Counted from the stretch's first letter, positions 51,509 through 62,981 are shown. The stretch: DNA of 64,000 nt from Thalassomonas viridans (GCF_000948985.2 NZ_CP059733.1:2542001-2606000); one strand, 5' to 3'. Program-made: numbers and translations. Notes: a model not told the origin generated them from the sequence alone.

Positions 51509-51601
51509 TGCTCCCGCTAAGCCAGGAGGGGCTTGAACCAGTGACACACGCCGGGCTTAATAAGAGTACAGTCAGTCGCTCTGCCAACTGAGCTATTGGG
51601 A
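51509..51601 (-). pseudogene. Degenerate tRNA-Asn copy (unit 2, last)
   Basis: About 93 nt. D-arm AGCTCAGTTGGCAGAGC is intact, but the anticodon arm is expanded (ACTGTACTCTTATTAAGCCC in place of the 7-base loop and stem), the T-arm 3' side is expanded with CCTCC, the acceptor stem no longer pairs, and the CCA is lost. Confidence 0.8.
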
Positions 51602-51663
51602 TAAGTTTTTATTTTTCCTGGGAAAAGAAAATGGGCTGCAAATAATTACAGCCCTTTATTAGG

Positions 51664-51760
51664 CGGCTCCCGCTAAGCCAGGAGGGGGCTTGAACCAGTG
51701 ACGCACGCCGGGCTTAATAAGAGTACAGTCCGTCGCTCTGCCAACTGAGCTATTAAGGGA
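51664..51760 (-). pseudogene. Degenerate tRNA-Asn copy (unit 2)
   Basis: Same expanded anticodon and T arms as the other degenerate copies; 3' end reads CCG instead of CCA, and the 5' acceptor strand is altered (TCCCTTAAT). Confidence 0.8.
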
Positions 51761-51822
51761 TAAGTTTTTATTTTTCCCGGAAAAAGAAAAAGGACTGCAA
51801 AGAATTGCAGCCCTTTATAAGG

Positions 51823-51898
51823 TGGCTCCCCAAACTGGGCTTGAACCAGTGACACACGGATTAACAGTCCGTCGCTCTACCAACTGAGCTATTGGGGA
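51823..51898 (-). tRNA. tRNA-Asn (GTT)
   Basis: 76 nt with encoded CCA. Acceptor TCCCCAA/TTGGGGA, D-arm AGCTCAGTTGGTAGAGC, anticodon loop CTGTTAA with GTT, T-arm ACTGG-TTCAAGC-CCAGT. Third intact copy of unit 2. Confidence 0.97.
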
Positions 51899-51972
51899 AT
51901 AAATTTTTATGTTTGCTCTGCTCTTATAAGATTCTGAGCAAAGAACCAGAATTAAGTTCCAGTTCTAAAATG

Positions 51973-52048
51973 TGGCTCCCCAAACTGGGCTTGAACCAGT
52001 GACACACGGATTAACAGTCCGTCGCTCTACCAACTGAGCTATTGGGGA
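51973..52048 (-). tRNA. tRNA-Asn (GTT)
   Basis: 76 nt, identical to the neighbouring intact copies, with encoded CCA. Second copy of unit 2, separated by a ~75-bp spacer that is itself similar between copies. Confidence 0.97.
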
Positions 52049-52123
52049 ATAAACTTTTACGTTTGCTCTACTCTTATAAGAGTCTGAGCACAGAACCCGA
52101 ATTTAATTCCAGTTCTTAAAATG

Positions 52124-52199
52124 TGGCTCCCCAAACTGGGCTTGAACCAGTGACACACGGATTAACAGTCCGTCGCTCTACCAACTGAGCTATTGGGGA
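52124..52199 (-). tRNA. tRNA-Asn (GTT)
   Basis: 76 nt intact copy, first gene of unit 2. A strong promoter lies 39 bp upstream. Confidence 0.97.
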
Positions 52200-52237
52200 A
52201 TCGTTTTATTGGTTGGCAACCTGTCCAACGGGGGCGA

Positions 52238-52266
52238 ATATTAAAGAGCACAGGCGATCCTGTCAA
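52238..52266 (-). promoter_or_regulatory. Promoter of tRNA-Asn unit 2
   Basis: Minus strand TTGACA (52266-52261), exact 17-bp spacer, TAATAT (52243-52238), then a GC-rich discriminator TCGCCCCCG. Consensus sigma-70 with a stringent-type discriminator, as expected for stable RNA genes. Confidence 0.88.
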
Positions 52267-52589
52267 CACAAAAAACAGAAAAAAAGTAATAATTTGCTCG
52301 TTTGCTTGATTTGCGGGCAAGTGGCTGAGAATATCGCCATTTTTTGCCGTGTTTTCATTCAGGTGAAAGTTTATAGATAAAAACCATATAGTTATTGAGC
52401 CTGGTTTTATTTGCACGCAATCGGGAAGAGGAAGTACTTGTTGGTAAATTTTTAAGAAGATCTCCATGAATGCCGGGATTCAAATTTGGCTTTAAATAAA
52501 AGGCATAGTTGGTTGATCTGCTGATAGAGGTGTTGAGAGATAAGCCTTCTTTTTATTAGGAAAAGAGAAAGTAGCAAAAAACTGTAGTC
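52267..52589. other. Gap between the two tRNA units
   Basis: AT-rich, no gene seen. It separates the degenerate end of unit 1 from the promoter of unit 2. Confidence 0.4.
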
Positions 52590-52655
52590 CTAGTGGCACA
52601 CGCAGGACTTATAAAAAGTACAGTCCGTCGCTCTGCCAACTGAGCTATTGGGGGA
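52590..52655 (-). pseudogene. Truncated degenerate tRNA-Asn copy (unit 1, last)
   Basis: Only the 5' half is kept: acceptor-like start, D-arm AGCTCAGTTGGCAGAGC and ACGGACTGTAC, followed by a shortened, altered version of the expanded loop. The T-arm and 3' acceptor are missing. Confidence 0.75.
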
Positions 52656-52717
52656 TAAGTTTTTATTTTTCCTGGGGAAAGAAAAAGGGCTGCAAAAAAT
52701 TGCAGCCCTTTATAAGG

Positions 52718-52811
52718 TGGCTCCCGCTAAGCCAAGAGGGGCTTGAACCAGTGACACACGCCGGGCTTAATAAGAGTACAGTCCATCGCTCTGCCAACTG
52801 AGCTATTGGGA
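52718..52811 (-). pseudogene. Degenerate tRNA-Asn copy (unit 1)
   Basis: About 94 nt; expanded anticodon arm with TACTCTTATTAAGCCC and altered acceptor (GCGGGAG on the 3' side), CCA kept. Followed by the GGGCTGCAA hairpin. Confidence 0.8.
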
Positions 52812-52875
52812 GATAAGTTTTTATTTTTCCTGGGAAAAGAAAAAGGGCTGCAAAGAATTGCAGCCCTTTATAAGG

Positions 52876-52972
52876 TGGCTCCCGCTAAGCCAGGAGGGGG
52901 CTTGAACCAGTGGCACACGCCGGGCTTAATAAGAGTACAGTCCGTTGCTCTGCCAACTGAGCTATTGGGGGA
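52876..52972 (-). pseudogene. Degenerate tRNA-Asn copy (unit 1)
   Basis: About 97 nt; same expanded loops as the other degenerate copies, CCA kept, D-arm intact. The same insertions in all of these show that one damaged copy was multiplied. Confidence 0.8.
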
Positions 52973-53033
52973 TAAGTTATTGTTTTTCCTGAAAAAAGAA
53001 AAGGGCTACAAAAAATTGCAGCCCTTTATAAGG

Positions 53034-53109
53034 TGGCTCCCCAAACTGGGCTTGAACCAGTGACACACGGATTAACAGTCCGTCGCTCTACCAACTGAGC
53101 TATTGGGGA
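53034..53109 (-). tRNA. tRNA-Asn (GTT)
   Basis: 76 nt intact copy with encoded CCA, second gene of unit 1; a GGGCTGCAA-type hairpin follows it at about 53001-53028. Confidence 0.97.
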
Positions 53110-53185
53110 ATAAATTTTTACTTTTGGCTCTGCTCTTATAAGAGTTTGAGCACAGAACCCGAATTAAATTCCAGTTCTTAAAATG

Positions 53186-53261
53186 TGGCTCCCCAAACTG
53201 GGCTTGAACCAGTGACACACGGATTAACAGTCCGTCGCTCTACCAACTGAGCTATTGGGGA
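53186..53261 (-). tRNA. tRNA-Asn (GTT)
   Basis: 76 nt intact copy, first gene of unit 1, with the promoter 36 bp upstream. Confidence 0.97.
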
Positions 53262-53296
53262 ATCGTTTTTGTTGGCGCCCTGTCCAACGGAGCGGA

Positions 53297-53325
53297 ATAT
53301 TAAAGAGCACTTGCGATACTGTCAA
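53297..53325 (-). promoter_or_regulatory. Promoter of tRNA-Asn unit 1
   Basis: Minus strand TTGACA (53325-53320), 17-bp spacer, TAATAT (53302-53297), then a GC-containing discriminator. It matches the unit 2 promoter in boxes, spacing and much of the spacer, showing that the units arose by duplication. Confidence 0.88.
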
Positions 53326-53448
53326 CACAAAAATAACAAAAAAAGGAATAATTTGTTTGTTTGTTTAAATTGCGGGCAGGTAGCGGGTTGTGCCACCACT
53401 TTTAGCCGCTTTTTTCATCTTGTTGTCCGTTGTGAATAAAGTCGCCAT

Positions 53449-53475
53449 AGTTATCCACTAATCTTGTGGATAACT
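53449..53475. other. Palindromic DnaA-box-like pair
   Basis: AGTTATCCAC and GTGGATAACT form a 10-bp perfect inverted repeat with a 7-base spacer. Each arm contains TTATCCAC, the DnaA box less its last base. It could bind DnaA or fold as an RNA hairpin. The rest of 53326-53869 shows no gene. Confidence 0.5.
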
Positions 53476-53869
53476 GTGTGAGTTACTCTGTAATAAAACT
53501 GAGCTAAAACGGTAACATAAGGGCTACAGGGGAGTTAGGTATTTATTTGATGTTTTGCTTTTTATTTTAAATCAGTTGCTTAGTTGTGTTTTGTGAATAA
53601 GTGTTGTTTTTAGGTTGATTTTTAAACAAAGCCTGCTTGTTTCCGTTGATTGTGGGTATTTTAACCGGATTCCCCCCTGGAAGCGATTTTTTAACGGTAT
53701 TTTTCTGTTAAGTGAAAAACGGTGTAACACTTTAATGTGATTTTTCCATAGCGGCTAAAGGCAGTATCTTTTACAATGGTTTTTTTGCCCGGTTAAAACG
53801 AATTGGCAGTTATACTCCTCCCGGGTTTCATAGGTTAAAATGGTTAACCTCCTATAGAAAAGAGCTTTG

Positions 53870-55245
53870 ATGACAAAAACTAAGACCAAGACCCCGGTAA
53901 ATCTTCTCGAAGACCCTGTATCACCCACATTAAAACGTATGACCATACCGGTTATCTACAGCATGATATTGCTGATGTCGTTTAATTTAATCGATACTTT
54001 TTTTGTCGGTTTGCTGGGTACCCAACCACTGGCGGCCATTAGTTTTACCTTTCCCATAACCTTTACCGTAATAAGCCTTACCATAGGCCTGGGCATAGGG
54101 ACATCAGCTGTGATTGCCAAGTTTCTTGGCAGCGGCGATTCCGAAGCTGCGAAAAACTCGGCGACAGCGGCTTTGTATTTAGCGGCCGTTATTGTCTCTT
54201 TGCTGGCGTATGCCGGTTATATTTTCTCTGACGAGATATTCTCCCTGCTGGGAGCTGAAGCTTCATTATTGCCTACCATACATTTATATATGGATGTCTG
54301 GTTTCTGGGCAGTGTTTGTTTGATCGGCCCCATGATAGGTAATGCCGTGCTGCGGGCGTCAGGGGATACTAAGACTCCCAGTTTTATTATGGGGGGCGCA
54401 GGTTTAATCAATGCGGTTTTAGATCCCATCTTTATTTTTGGTTTTGGCCCCGTACCTGCCATGGGCATTCAGGGGGCGGCTGTCAGCACCTTGATTTCCT
54501 GGTTGTGCGGTACCGCTTTTGTTCTTTATATCCTTATTCATAAGAAACAGCTGGTGCATACTAAGTTATTGCCGTTTGAGGATTTTGTTAAATCCAGCCG
54601 GGGGATCTTGCATATCGGCCTGCCGGCAGCCGGAGCAAATATGCTTACACCTATTGCCGCGGCGGTGTTAACGGCGATCGTTGCCACCTATGGCGAGTCG
54701 GCGGTGGCTGCCTTTGGGGTAGGTACCCGTATCGAGTCTATTGCCTGTCTGGTGGTATTGGCCTTGTCTATGACTTTACCGCCTTTTATCAGCCAGAACT
54801 TCGGCGCCGGTAATATGCACAGGGTTGAAGATGCCTATAAAAGCACCTCAAAATTTGTCCTTGTCTGGCAGGTGGTGGTTTATGCCGTACTGGTACTTAT
54901 CGCGCCCTTTATCGCCGATGCCTTTGCCCGGGAACAGGCGGTAGCGGATATTATTGTCCTGTTTATCTGGATTTTACCTTTAGGTTACGGCCTGCAGGGC
55001 ATTATTATTTTAACCAATTCATCTTTTAACGCCCTGCATAAACCTATGGTGGCTCTGGTATTAAGTATCATCCGTTTGTTTGTTTGCTACGTGCCTCTGG
55101 CTTATCTGGGTAGCTTGTTATATGACCTGGAAGGTTTCTTCTTCGGTGCTCTGTTGGGTAATTTGGTGATGTCTTGTATTTCCTATCGTTTGTTTACCAA
55201 ACAATTTAAGTGTGAGCAGGTTAAAGAAACCGAGGTGGTGTCCTG

Positions 55246-55246
<1 letters not shown>
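53870..55246 (+). CDS. MATE-family efflux protein
   Basis: 458 aa from ATG 53870 (a TTG three bases earlier is in frame). Twelve membrane segments; the start [36 protein letters not shown] split over TM1-TM2 and [33 protein letters not shown] in the second half match the NorM/DinF-like MATE pattern. Na+- or H+-driven export of drugs or metabolites. The stop overlaps the uvrB start (TGATG), so the two are probably co-translated, an unusual partner for uvrB. Confidence 0.9.
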
Positions 55247-57258
<2,012 letters not shown>

Positions 57259-57297
57259 GGCCCCCGGGATAAAGGGCATGTCTTATAAAGTGTGTCC

Positions 57298-57510
57298 TTA
57301 TTTCAGTTCCATAATAGAATGATGGTTGATGATGTTAGCGACGGCTTCACTGCTGCAGTGAGACAAGTTACTTATTTCCTCGATAATCTGATCCTGAATA
57401 TCAACAGGGAATAACATCAGCTGTTCAAGATATAAGTGGGCTTTGGTCTCGTTGTTTTCTTTGATCATATCCGCTAAATGCATGGCGTGATTTTTCCATA
57501 TTGCACTCAT
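57298..57510 (-). CDS. Small hypothetical protein (70 aa)
   Basis: Helical cytosolic protein: MSAIWKNHAMHLADMIKEN, then LYLEQLMLFPVDIQDQIIEEISNLSHCSSEAVANIINHH. GAGGAG lies upstream of ATG 57510. No family recognised. Located between uvrB (convergent) and the response regulator gene. Confidence 0.6.
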   Translation of the reverse strand: MSAIWKNHAMHLADMIKENNETKAHLYLEQLMLFPVDIQDQIIEEISNLSHCSSEAVANIINHHSIMELK

Positions 57511-57637
57511 AAAGGCTCCTCAATGAAACAGTGGATACTCTTTTAAGTCTAGAACATGGCCCTTGGCTGGTTATACCTATTGGCTATCAAAAGAAAGCGG
57601 ATACGACACTGGGGTTATAATGTATACAACGCTTTGC

Positions 57638-59002
57638 TTATTTACTGTTAATATTAAATTTTTCCAGCCGGTATAAAAAAGCTTTGTAGGACATTTGCAG
57701 GTATTTAGCCGCTTTCGTACGGTTTCCATGGTGAAAGTCCAGGGTATTTGCCAGACATTGCCGTTCAAAATGCTCCCAGCTGAAGCCTTGTTCGGGGAAT
57801 TCAAAATGCGGCAACTGGCCGTCGGCAGCTGCCGGTAACGAGCCGGAGGTCAGGTTGGCGGTCAGTTCGTCGATATCGTTTAACAGTACAAAACGCTCGA
57901 TGCGGTTGGACAGTTCCCGGACATTGCCCGGCCAGTGATAATCCAGCAGGGCGCGGTAGCTTTCGCTGCTTAAGGGGTCTACCCGGCACTGGTGCTGTTT
58001 GCTGTGTACTTGGATAAAGTGATCTGCCAGCAGTGGAATATCCTGCTGGCGCTCCCTTAATGCCGGCATGTTAATCGGTACGACATTGAGGCGGTAGAAT
58101 AAGTCTTCCCTGAAATTGCCTGCGTTTACTTCCTGCTGCAGATCCCTGTGGGTGGCGGCGATCACCCTGACATCAAGTTTGATTTCCTGGTGGCTGCCGA
58201 GGCGGCAGATGGTGCCTTCCTGAAGAAACCTTAACAGGTGTGCCTGCAGGGCAGGGGAGAGCTCGCCGATTTCATCCAGAAAGACGGTGCCCTGATGGGC
58301 GGCTTCAAAACGGCCTATTTTGGTGGTGTTGGCCCCGGTATAGGCGCCTTTTTCCGCGCCGAACAGCTCCGCTTCCGCCAGGGATTCGGCGATGGCACCG
58401 CAGTTGATGGCGATAAATTTCTGGTGGCAACGGTTGGAGCGCTCGTGTAGCGCCCGGGCCGCCAGTTCTTTACCTGTGCCGCTTTCGCCTAAAATCAGTA
58501 CAGTGGCACTGGTGGCGCTGACTTTATCTATACGCTGATATACCGCCTGCATGCACGGAGCTTTGCCCACCAGGCCGATAAGCTGTTTTTGCTCGCTCAA
58601 CTGGGCGCTCAGTTGCTGGTTCTGGCTGCGCAGCTCTTTGGCCTTGAGGGCCTTTTCTATGGTGAGCAGTAATTCCTGGCGCTGGAACGGCTTGGGCAGG
58701 TAGTCGTCGCTGCCTTGCTGCAAGGCTTCTACCGCATGGCTGATGGTGCCGTAGGCGGTGGCGATAACAAAACCTGTTAGCGGGGTGTTTTTCCTGACAT
58801 AGCCCAGCAGGTCGATGCCGGTTAACTGCCCGAGCTTCCAGTCAGAGAAAATCACATCGAAACTGTGTTCTTTAATCAATAAAATTGCCTGTTCGACGCA
58901 ATCGGCCTGGGTGACCCTGTACTGGCTGAGGGCGAGAATGTCACAGATCAGAGCCCTTTGCTCATTATCGTCTTCTACGACTAGGATATGGATTTTGGAC
59001 AT
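57638..59002 (-). CDS. NtrC-family sigma-54-dependent response regulator
   Basis: 454 aa. Receiver at 1-120: ILVVEDDNEQRALI, FDVIFSDWKLGQLTG (phospho-acceptor Asp), VIATAYG, DYLPKPF. AAA+ domain: ILGESGTGKELAARALH (Walker A), GAEKGAYTGA (sigma-54 contact loop, GAYTGA variant), GTVFLDEIGEL (Walker B). C-terminal Fis-like helix-turn-helix: ANTLDFHHGNRTKAAKYLQMSYKAFLYRL. Activates sigma-54 promoters; targets unknown. Start overlaps the kinase stop (TAATG). Confidence 0.95.
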   Translation of the reverse strand: MSKIHILVVEDDNEQRALICDILALSQYRVTQADCVEQAILLIKEHSFDVIFSDWKLGQLTGIDLLGYVRKNTPLTGFVIATAYGTISHAVEALQQGSDDYLPKPFQRQELLLTIEKALKAKELRSQNQQLSAQLSEQKQLIGLVGKAPCMQAVYQRIDKVSATSATVLILGESGTGKELAARALHERSNRCHQKFIAINCGAIAESLAEAELFGAEKGAYTGANTTKIGRFEAAHQGTVFLDEIGELSPALQAHLLRFLQEGTICRLGSHQEIKLDVRVIAATHRDLQQEVNAGNFREDLFYRLNVVPINMPALRERQQDIPLLADHFIQVHSKQHQCRVDPLSSESYRALLDYHWPGNVRELSNRIERFVLLNDIDELTANLTSGSLPAAADGQLPHFEFPEQGFSWEHFERQCLANTLDFHHGNRTKAAKYLQMSYKAFLYRLEKFNINSK

Positions 59003-60369
59003 TAGACTTCCTGGGATTGGTTAAAGGTTGCGGTGGCGATACAGCCCGGAGCTTGCGGGTTATTGGTTAAACGTATATCTCCCCGATAATGGAGATTGAT
59101 GATGCGCCGGGCGATATACAGGCCCATGCCTGCCCCGGCGGCCTTGGTTGAAACATGGGGCTGGAATAATTTTCCGGCAAGTTCCTTGTCCAGTCCCGGC
59201 CCCTGGTCTGTTACTTTTATTTCCAGGCTGCTATCAGGCTTAAACGTTCCCTGAATACACACCTTGCCGTTTTCCGGGTTGGCTTCGCAGGCATTAATGA
59301 TCAAGGTGTGTAAGATACTGCGCACCTCGGTTTCTGCCGCGGTAATGGTTAACTTGTCCGGCAGTTGCAGCTCGAAATGCTGTTTTTTGCCCTGGCAGGA
59401 TTTATATTCGAGGATAATATCCTGTACCACCGCCAGCAGCGGCAACTGTTCGTCTCGGGAAATACCTGTGGTGGTCAGGGTTAACAGGGCTTTAATATTT
59501 TTATCTATATGGGTTATCTTATCTCGCGCCGTCAGCGAAAGGCGTTTTTTCTGCTCAGGGGTTAATTCATCCCCCGCCAGCTGCTCTATGGATAAACCTA
59601 TGGTGTGTATCGGGCTTCTTAAGGCATGGGCCAGGCCCCGGCTTACTTCTCCCAGCTCCGCCAGGTGGGCGATTTCTTTATGCTGCTGCTCTTTTGCCGT
59701 CAGCTGTGCCAGTTTTACCACCATATGGTTGAAATAATCTATGGTCTTGCTGATCTCTTTGACGCCCTGCACCGGCACCTGGTGTTTATAGTCACCCCCA
59801 GCCAGGTGTTTAAAGCCCTGTGCCAGGTTTTTCAGGGGCTTGCTGAATTGGCTGCTTAACCAGTAGGCAAACAGCAGGGCAATCACGGCGGAGCCGATCA
59901 GGGCGATTTTAATGGACTCTATCAGGGCCTGGCTGCTGTCGCCAAGGGAAGTGTTGCTGAGCCTGAGTTGTTGGCTATCGCCGGTTGTTTTATTGATGAC
60001 TCTCGGCAGCGGCGCGCCTTCCGGCAAGTGCAGTGTTTTGCTGTCGTGTATATTATCCACCAGGCGGATTAAGTGTTCTTTTAGCTTGGCCTTATCGGGC
60101 AGCTGCTCATCAATGATCACTACCCGGGTGTTTTCCTTTATCTCCCTGTGAGGGCTTGTTGTTTCCCGGGGCACTTTAACGGCTTGTATGTGCTCATCGC
60201 CGATGCGCTCAATCGCAATGTCTATGACTTCCCGGCTTAAGGATTTGGCCTGCCGGGTGACATCATCGGCAACCTTATATTCAAGCCAGTATACCAGGGC
60301 CAGTTGTGACAGGGTTAACAAGACGATCAGGCTGCCGATTAAGGCGAATAAATAACTTTTTAACGACAT
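59002..60369 (-). CDS. Membrane sensor histidine kinase
   Basis: 455 aa from ATG 60369. TM1 at residues ~5-25 and TM2 at ~160-180 bracket a periplasmic sensor domain; HAMP follows (SSQFSKPLKNLAQGFKHLAGGDY). The H-box is varied: EVSRGLAHALRSPIHTIGLSIEQL, where His is followed by Ala-Leu-Arg-Ser-Pro. The ATPase domain has NACEANPENG (N box), DQGPGLDKEL and GAGMGLYIARRII. Partner of the NtrC-type regulator encoded directly downstream by overlap. Signal unknown. Confidence 0.92.
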   Translation of the reverse strand: MSLKSYLFALIGSLIVLLTLSQLALVYWLEYKVADDVTRQAKSLSREVIDIAIERIGDEHIQAVKVPRETTSPHREIKENTRVVIIDEQLPDKAKLKEHLIRLVDNIHDSKTLHLPEGAPLPRVINKTTGDSQQLRLSNTSLGDSSQALIESIKIALIGSAVIALLFAYWLSSQFSKPLKNLAQGFKHLAGGDYKHQVPVQGVKEISKTIDYFNHMVVKLAQLTAKEQQHKEIAHLAELGEVSRGLAHALRSPIHTIGLSIEQLAGDELTPEQKKRLSLTARDKITHIDKNIKALLTLTTTGISRDEQLPLLAVVQDIILEYKSCQGKKQHFELQLPDKLTITAAETEVRSILHTLIINACEANPENGKVCIQGTFKPDSSLEIKVTDQGPGLDKELAGKLFQPHVSTKAAGAGMGLYIARRIINLHYRGDIRLTNNPQAPGCIATATFNQSQEV

Positions 60370-60699
60370 AGTTAAGATTTCTATCTGCTGCAAACAGGGG
60401 AAATGCATCAAGTATAATGCCAAGAGTACCTGAAAATAAAATAAAGTTAATCTTTGCTAAAACAATCGTTTATAGCTCCATTCGCTATCGGAGGAGACTC
60501 CTGGTTGCTTTTGTCTCCTGAATTTCCTGATATCGGGAAACCGGCTTCCTGATATGGGTAAATCATTAAAGCCGTAAGTCCTTAAATAAATGTTCCTTTT
60601 CAGTTAAGTTGTTGAAAGTTAATGGCTAAGTTGAGCTGGCACTATTCTCGCTCTATTGATTTCAGACTAAGGTCTCATAAACATTTTAAGGAGAATAAT
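60370..60699. other. Divergent promoter region
   Basis: Separates the kinase gene (minus) from the periplasmic protein gene (plus). It contains imperfect repeats of TTCCTGATAT at about 60525 and 60548; no gene or RNA is recognised. Confidence 0.4.
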
Positions 60700-61317
60700 A
60701 TGATTAATTTACGCAGTTCATCTTTGGTATTGGCCATGGCCGTAGTAGGTTTAACATTCAGCGCCCAGGCATCTGCCTTGTCAGCCGAGCCGGTTGTAAG
60801 TGCTAAAGCAATCAAGATTAAAGCCGGTGAAGGCAATAATGCCACTATAGTGGCGGATATTAACGGCGAAAACTTCCGGGTTGAGCTGCCCAAGGAGGCG
60901 CTGCATGACAAAGAGGCGCTGGAGGCTTCCGTGGCTGGCCTGCCGGAAGAGGTCCGGGAAACCTTGCTGAGTACTTTATCTGATATCGAGCTGGGCGAGC
61001 ACATGGTGAAAGTGAAGCAAGTGGTTGTGGATACTAAAGGCTCAGCCGAAGGCCTGGCCCGGCTGCATGTAAGTGGTGAGAGCGGAGAAGAGCGTGTTAT
61101 CGTGGTGGATATTGATAAGGATGAACTGGCGGCGGGTCACTATAAGTTCTTTGAGTCGATAGACGGTTTGTCCGGCAATAAATTTAGCAAGGTTATTTCG
61201 GGTGACCATGCAGGCAAGGTTATAGGTAAGGATACTATTATCCGGTTACTGGCTGCCGCCGAGCTGACACCTCAGGAGCTGGATGAAATTCAGCAGGCGC
61301 TGGACGATAAGCGTTAA
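60700..61317 (+). CDS. Hypothetical periplasmic protein
   Basis: 205 aa from ATG 60700, with AAGGAG upstream. Signal peptide MINLRSSSLVLAMAVVGLTFSAQASA. The mature protein is acidic and beta-rich with two short helices (EALEASVAGLPEEVRETLLSTL). No family recognised. It is divergent from the two-component genes, so it may be their target or signal partner; no sigma-54 site was verified. Confidence 0.65.
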   Translation: MINLRSSSLVLAMAVVGLTFSAQASALSAEPVVSAKAIKIKAGEGNNATIVADINGENFRVELPKEALHDKEALEASVAGLPEEVRETLLSTLSDIELGEHMVKVKQVVVDTKGSAEGLARLHVSGESGEERVIVVDIDKDELAAGHYKFFESIDGLSGNKFSKVISGDHAGKVIGKDTIIRLLAAAELTPQELDEIQQALDDKR

Positions 61318-61379
61318 CCGTCAACGGAAAGGTGAGCGTTTTGCTGCATCTTTATTTTAGGAAATAAGCGTGCAGAAAA

Positions 61380-61406
61380 TGAAAACGCCCGAACGGGCGT
61401 TTTCAT
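61380..61406. terminator. Bidirectional terminator
   Basis: GAAAACGCCC and GGGCGTTTTC form a 10-bp stem with a short loop between the convergent periplasmic-protein and queC genes. Confidence 0.85.
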
Positions 61407-61429
61407 TTCTTGGTTTTTTTAACTTAAAA

Positions 61430-62089
61430 CTAGTCTTCGTAGGCCAAGGGATCGGTGGCATTGTTATCGGCAAAGGCTTCCAGCCGCTCCTGGCAGGCGC
61501 CGCATTTGCCGCAGGCTTTTTCCCGGCCGTTGTAGCAGGTCCAGGTTTTGCTGTAATCCAGTCCCATGGCGATGCCGTCGGTAAGTATCGCGGTTTTGCT
61601 GACTTCCAGATAAGGGCTGAAGATTTCCACCGGCTCGTAGTTGGCTATCTGGCAGACATCGTTCATTTTCATCACGAATTCCGGACGGCAGTCGGGATAG
61701 ATGGCATGATCTCCCGAATGGGCGCCGTAATATACCTGGGCGGCGCCCACGGATACGGCATAACCCACCGCCAGGGACAAGAGGATCATGTTGCGGTTGG
61801 GCACTACGGTAGACTTCATGCTTTCTTCTTCATAGTGTCCCTCGGGGATCTCTATATCATCGGTGAGAGATGAACCGGCAAGCAGTTCATTGATTGCGGA
61901 AATATCGATGATTTTATGGGGAACATTCAATTGCTTGCAGACTTCACTGGCGCATTCAAGCTCTTTGACATGGCGCTGGCCGTAATCGAACGAGAGGGCG
62001 TAAACCTCCTTGCCATCTTTTAGGGCGCGGTTTAATACCGTAAAGGAGTCCATGCCTCCGGAATAAATTACAACAACTTTTTCAGTCAT
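61430..62089 (-). CDS. queC: 7-cyano-7-deazaguanine synthase
   Basis: 219 aa from ATG 62089. PP-loop [14 protein letters not shown] (SGGxDS) binds ATP, and [22 protein letters not shown] carries the zinc-binding Cys cluster. Converts 7-carboxy-7-deazaguanine to preQ0 in queuosine synthesis. Divergent from queE, the enzyme before it in the pathway. The frame opens earlier (62116) but the family start is at MTEKVVV. Confidence 0.96.
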   Translation of the reverse strand: MTEKVVVIYSGGMDSFTVLNRALKDGKEVYALSFDYGQRHVKELECASEVCKQLNVPHKIIDISAINELLAGSSLTDDIEIPEGHYEEESMKSTVVPNRNMILLSLAVGYAVSVGAAQVYYGAHSGDHAIYPDCRPEFVMKMNDVCQIANYEPVEIFSPYLEVSKTAILTDGIAMGLDYSKTWTCYNGREKACGKCGACQERLEAFADNNATDPLAYED

Positions 62090-62164
62090 TTCTACTGTCT
62101 CTTGGGGTATAATCACTTTCTTGCGCGATTCTACTCGATCTGACTAAAAGGCTAAAGCATTAAA

Positions 62165-62842
62165 GTGAAGACAACTTGTTATAAGATTAACGAATTATTT
62201 GAAACCATTCAGGGGGAAGGTTCCTTTACCGGCCAGCCCTCGATTTTTATTCGTTTACAGGGATGCCCGGTAGGCTGCTCCTGGTGTGATACCAAACATA
62301 CCTGGGAAATAGACCCGCAATTGCAAGTCGCTAGCGATGTTATGCTGGGTAAGACCCAGGAGTCCGATTACTGGAGTGAACTGTCGGTAGCGCAGATCCT
62401 GGAAACCATTCAAGCCAAGGGTTATCAGGCTAAGCATATAGTGCTTACCGGCGGTGAGCCCTGCATGGTGGATTTGAAACCTTTATGCCTGGCGCTGGAG
62501 CAGGCAGGCTTTTCCTGCCAGGTGGAAACTTCCGGTACTTTTGAAATTCTGGTCAGCGACAACTGCTGGGTGACGGTTTCCCCTAAGGTGAATATGCGCG
62601 GCGGTTATAAAATCTTGAATTCCGCCATGCTCAGGGCGAATGAAATCAAACATCCGGTGGCGACAGAGCAGCATGTGGATGATTTAAAAGCCTTGCTGGC
62701 GGAGCACCAGATAAAGACGACACCCGTATATCTGCAACCCATCAGCCAGAAGCCCAGAGCTACCGAGTTGGCCATTAAAACTTGTATTGAAAACAACTGG
62801 CGTTTGTCGGTACAGGTGCATAAGTACCTGGGCATAGAGTAA
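62165..62842 (+). CDS. queE: 7-carboxy-7-deazaguanine synthase (radical SAM)
   Basis: 225 aa from GTG 62165. ETIQGEGSFTGQPSIFIRLQGCPVGCSWCDTKHTW contains the Cys-x3-Cys-x2-Cys cluster ligands; LTGGEPCM is the SAM-binding GGE motif; SPKVNM follows. Makes 7-carboxy-7-deazaguanine from 6-carboxytetrahydropterin. Shares a short divergent promoter region with queC. Confidence 0.96.
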   Translation: MKTTCYKINELFETIQGEGSFTGQPSIFIRLQGCPVGCSWCDTKHTWEIDPQLQVASDVMLGKTQESDYWSELSVAQILETIQAKGYQAKHIVLTGGEPCMVDLKPLCLALEQAGFSCQVETSGTFEILVSDNCWVTVSPKVNMRGGYKILNSAMLRANEIKHPVATEQHVDDLKALLAEHQIKTTPVYLQPISQKPRATELAIKTCIENNWRLSVQVHKYLGIE

Positions 62843-62899
62843 AAGCTACCGGGGCATTAAGCTCGTGCCGTTGGCCGATTTGTGCCTGTGTGTTTGGAA

Positions 62900-62940
62900 A
62901 AACCGCCTGACTGTGTTTGTATACAGTTAGGCGGTTTTTT
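62900..62940 (+). terminator. Terminator after queE
   Basis: AAAACCGCCT and AGGCGGTTTT, with an inner CTGT/ACAG extension, followed by TTTTTTGC. Confidence 0.85.
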
Positions 62941-62981
62941 GCTAATCTCCTTTTTTTATTTTATCCAAAGAGAAATGTTTT

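Noticed and set aside
51673..51855. Open frames across the tRNA array (also 52162-52467 and 52806-53063)
   Set aside because: They read through tRNA genes and spacers; no ribosome site or protein features.
51509..53261. CRISPR-like array of repeats
   Set aside because: The repeats are tRNA-Asn genes and their decayed copies; spacers are similar to each other, and no cas genes are present.
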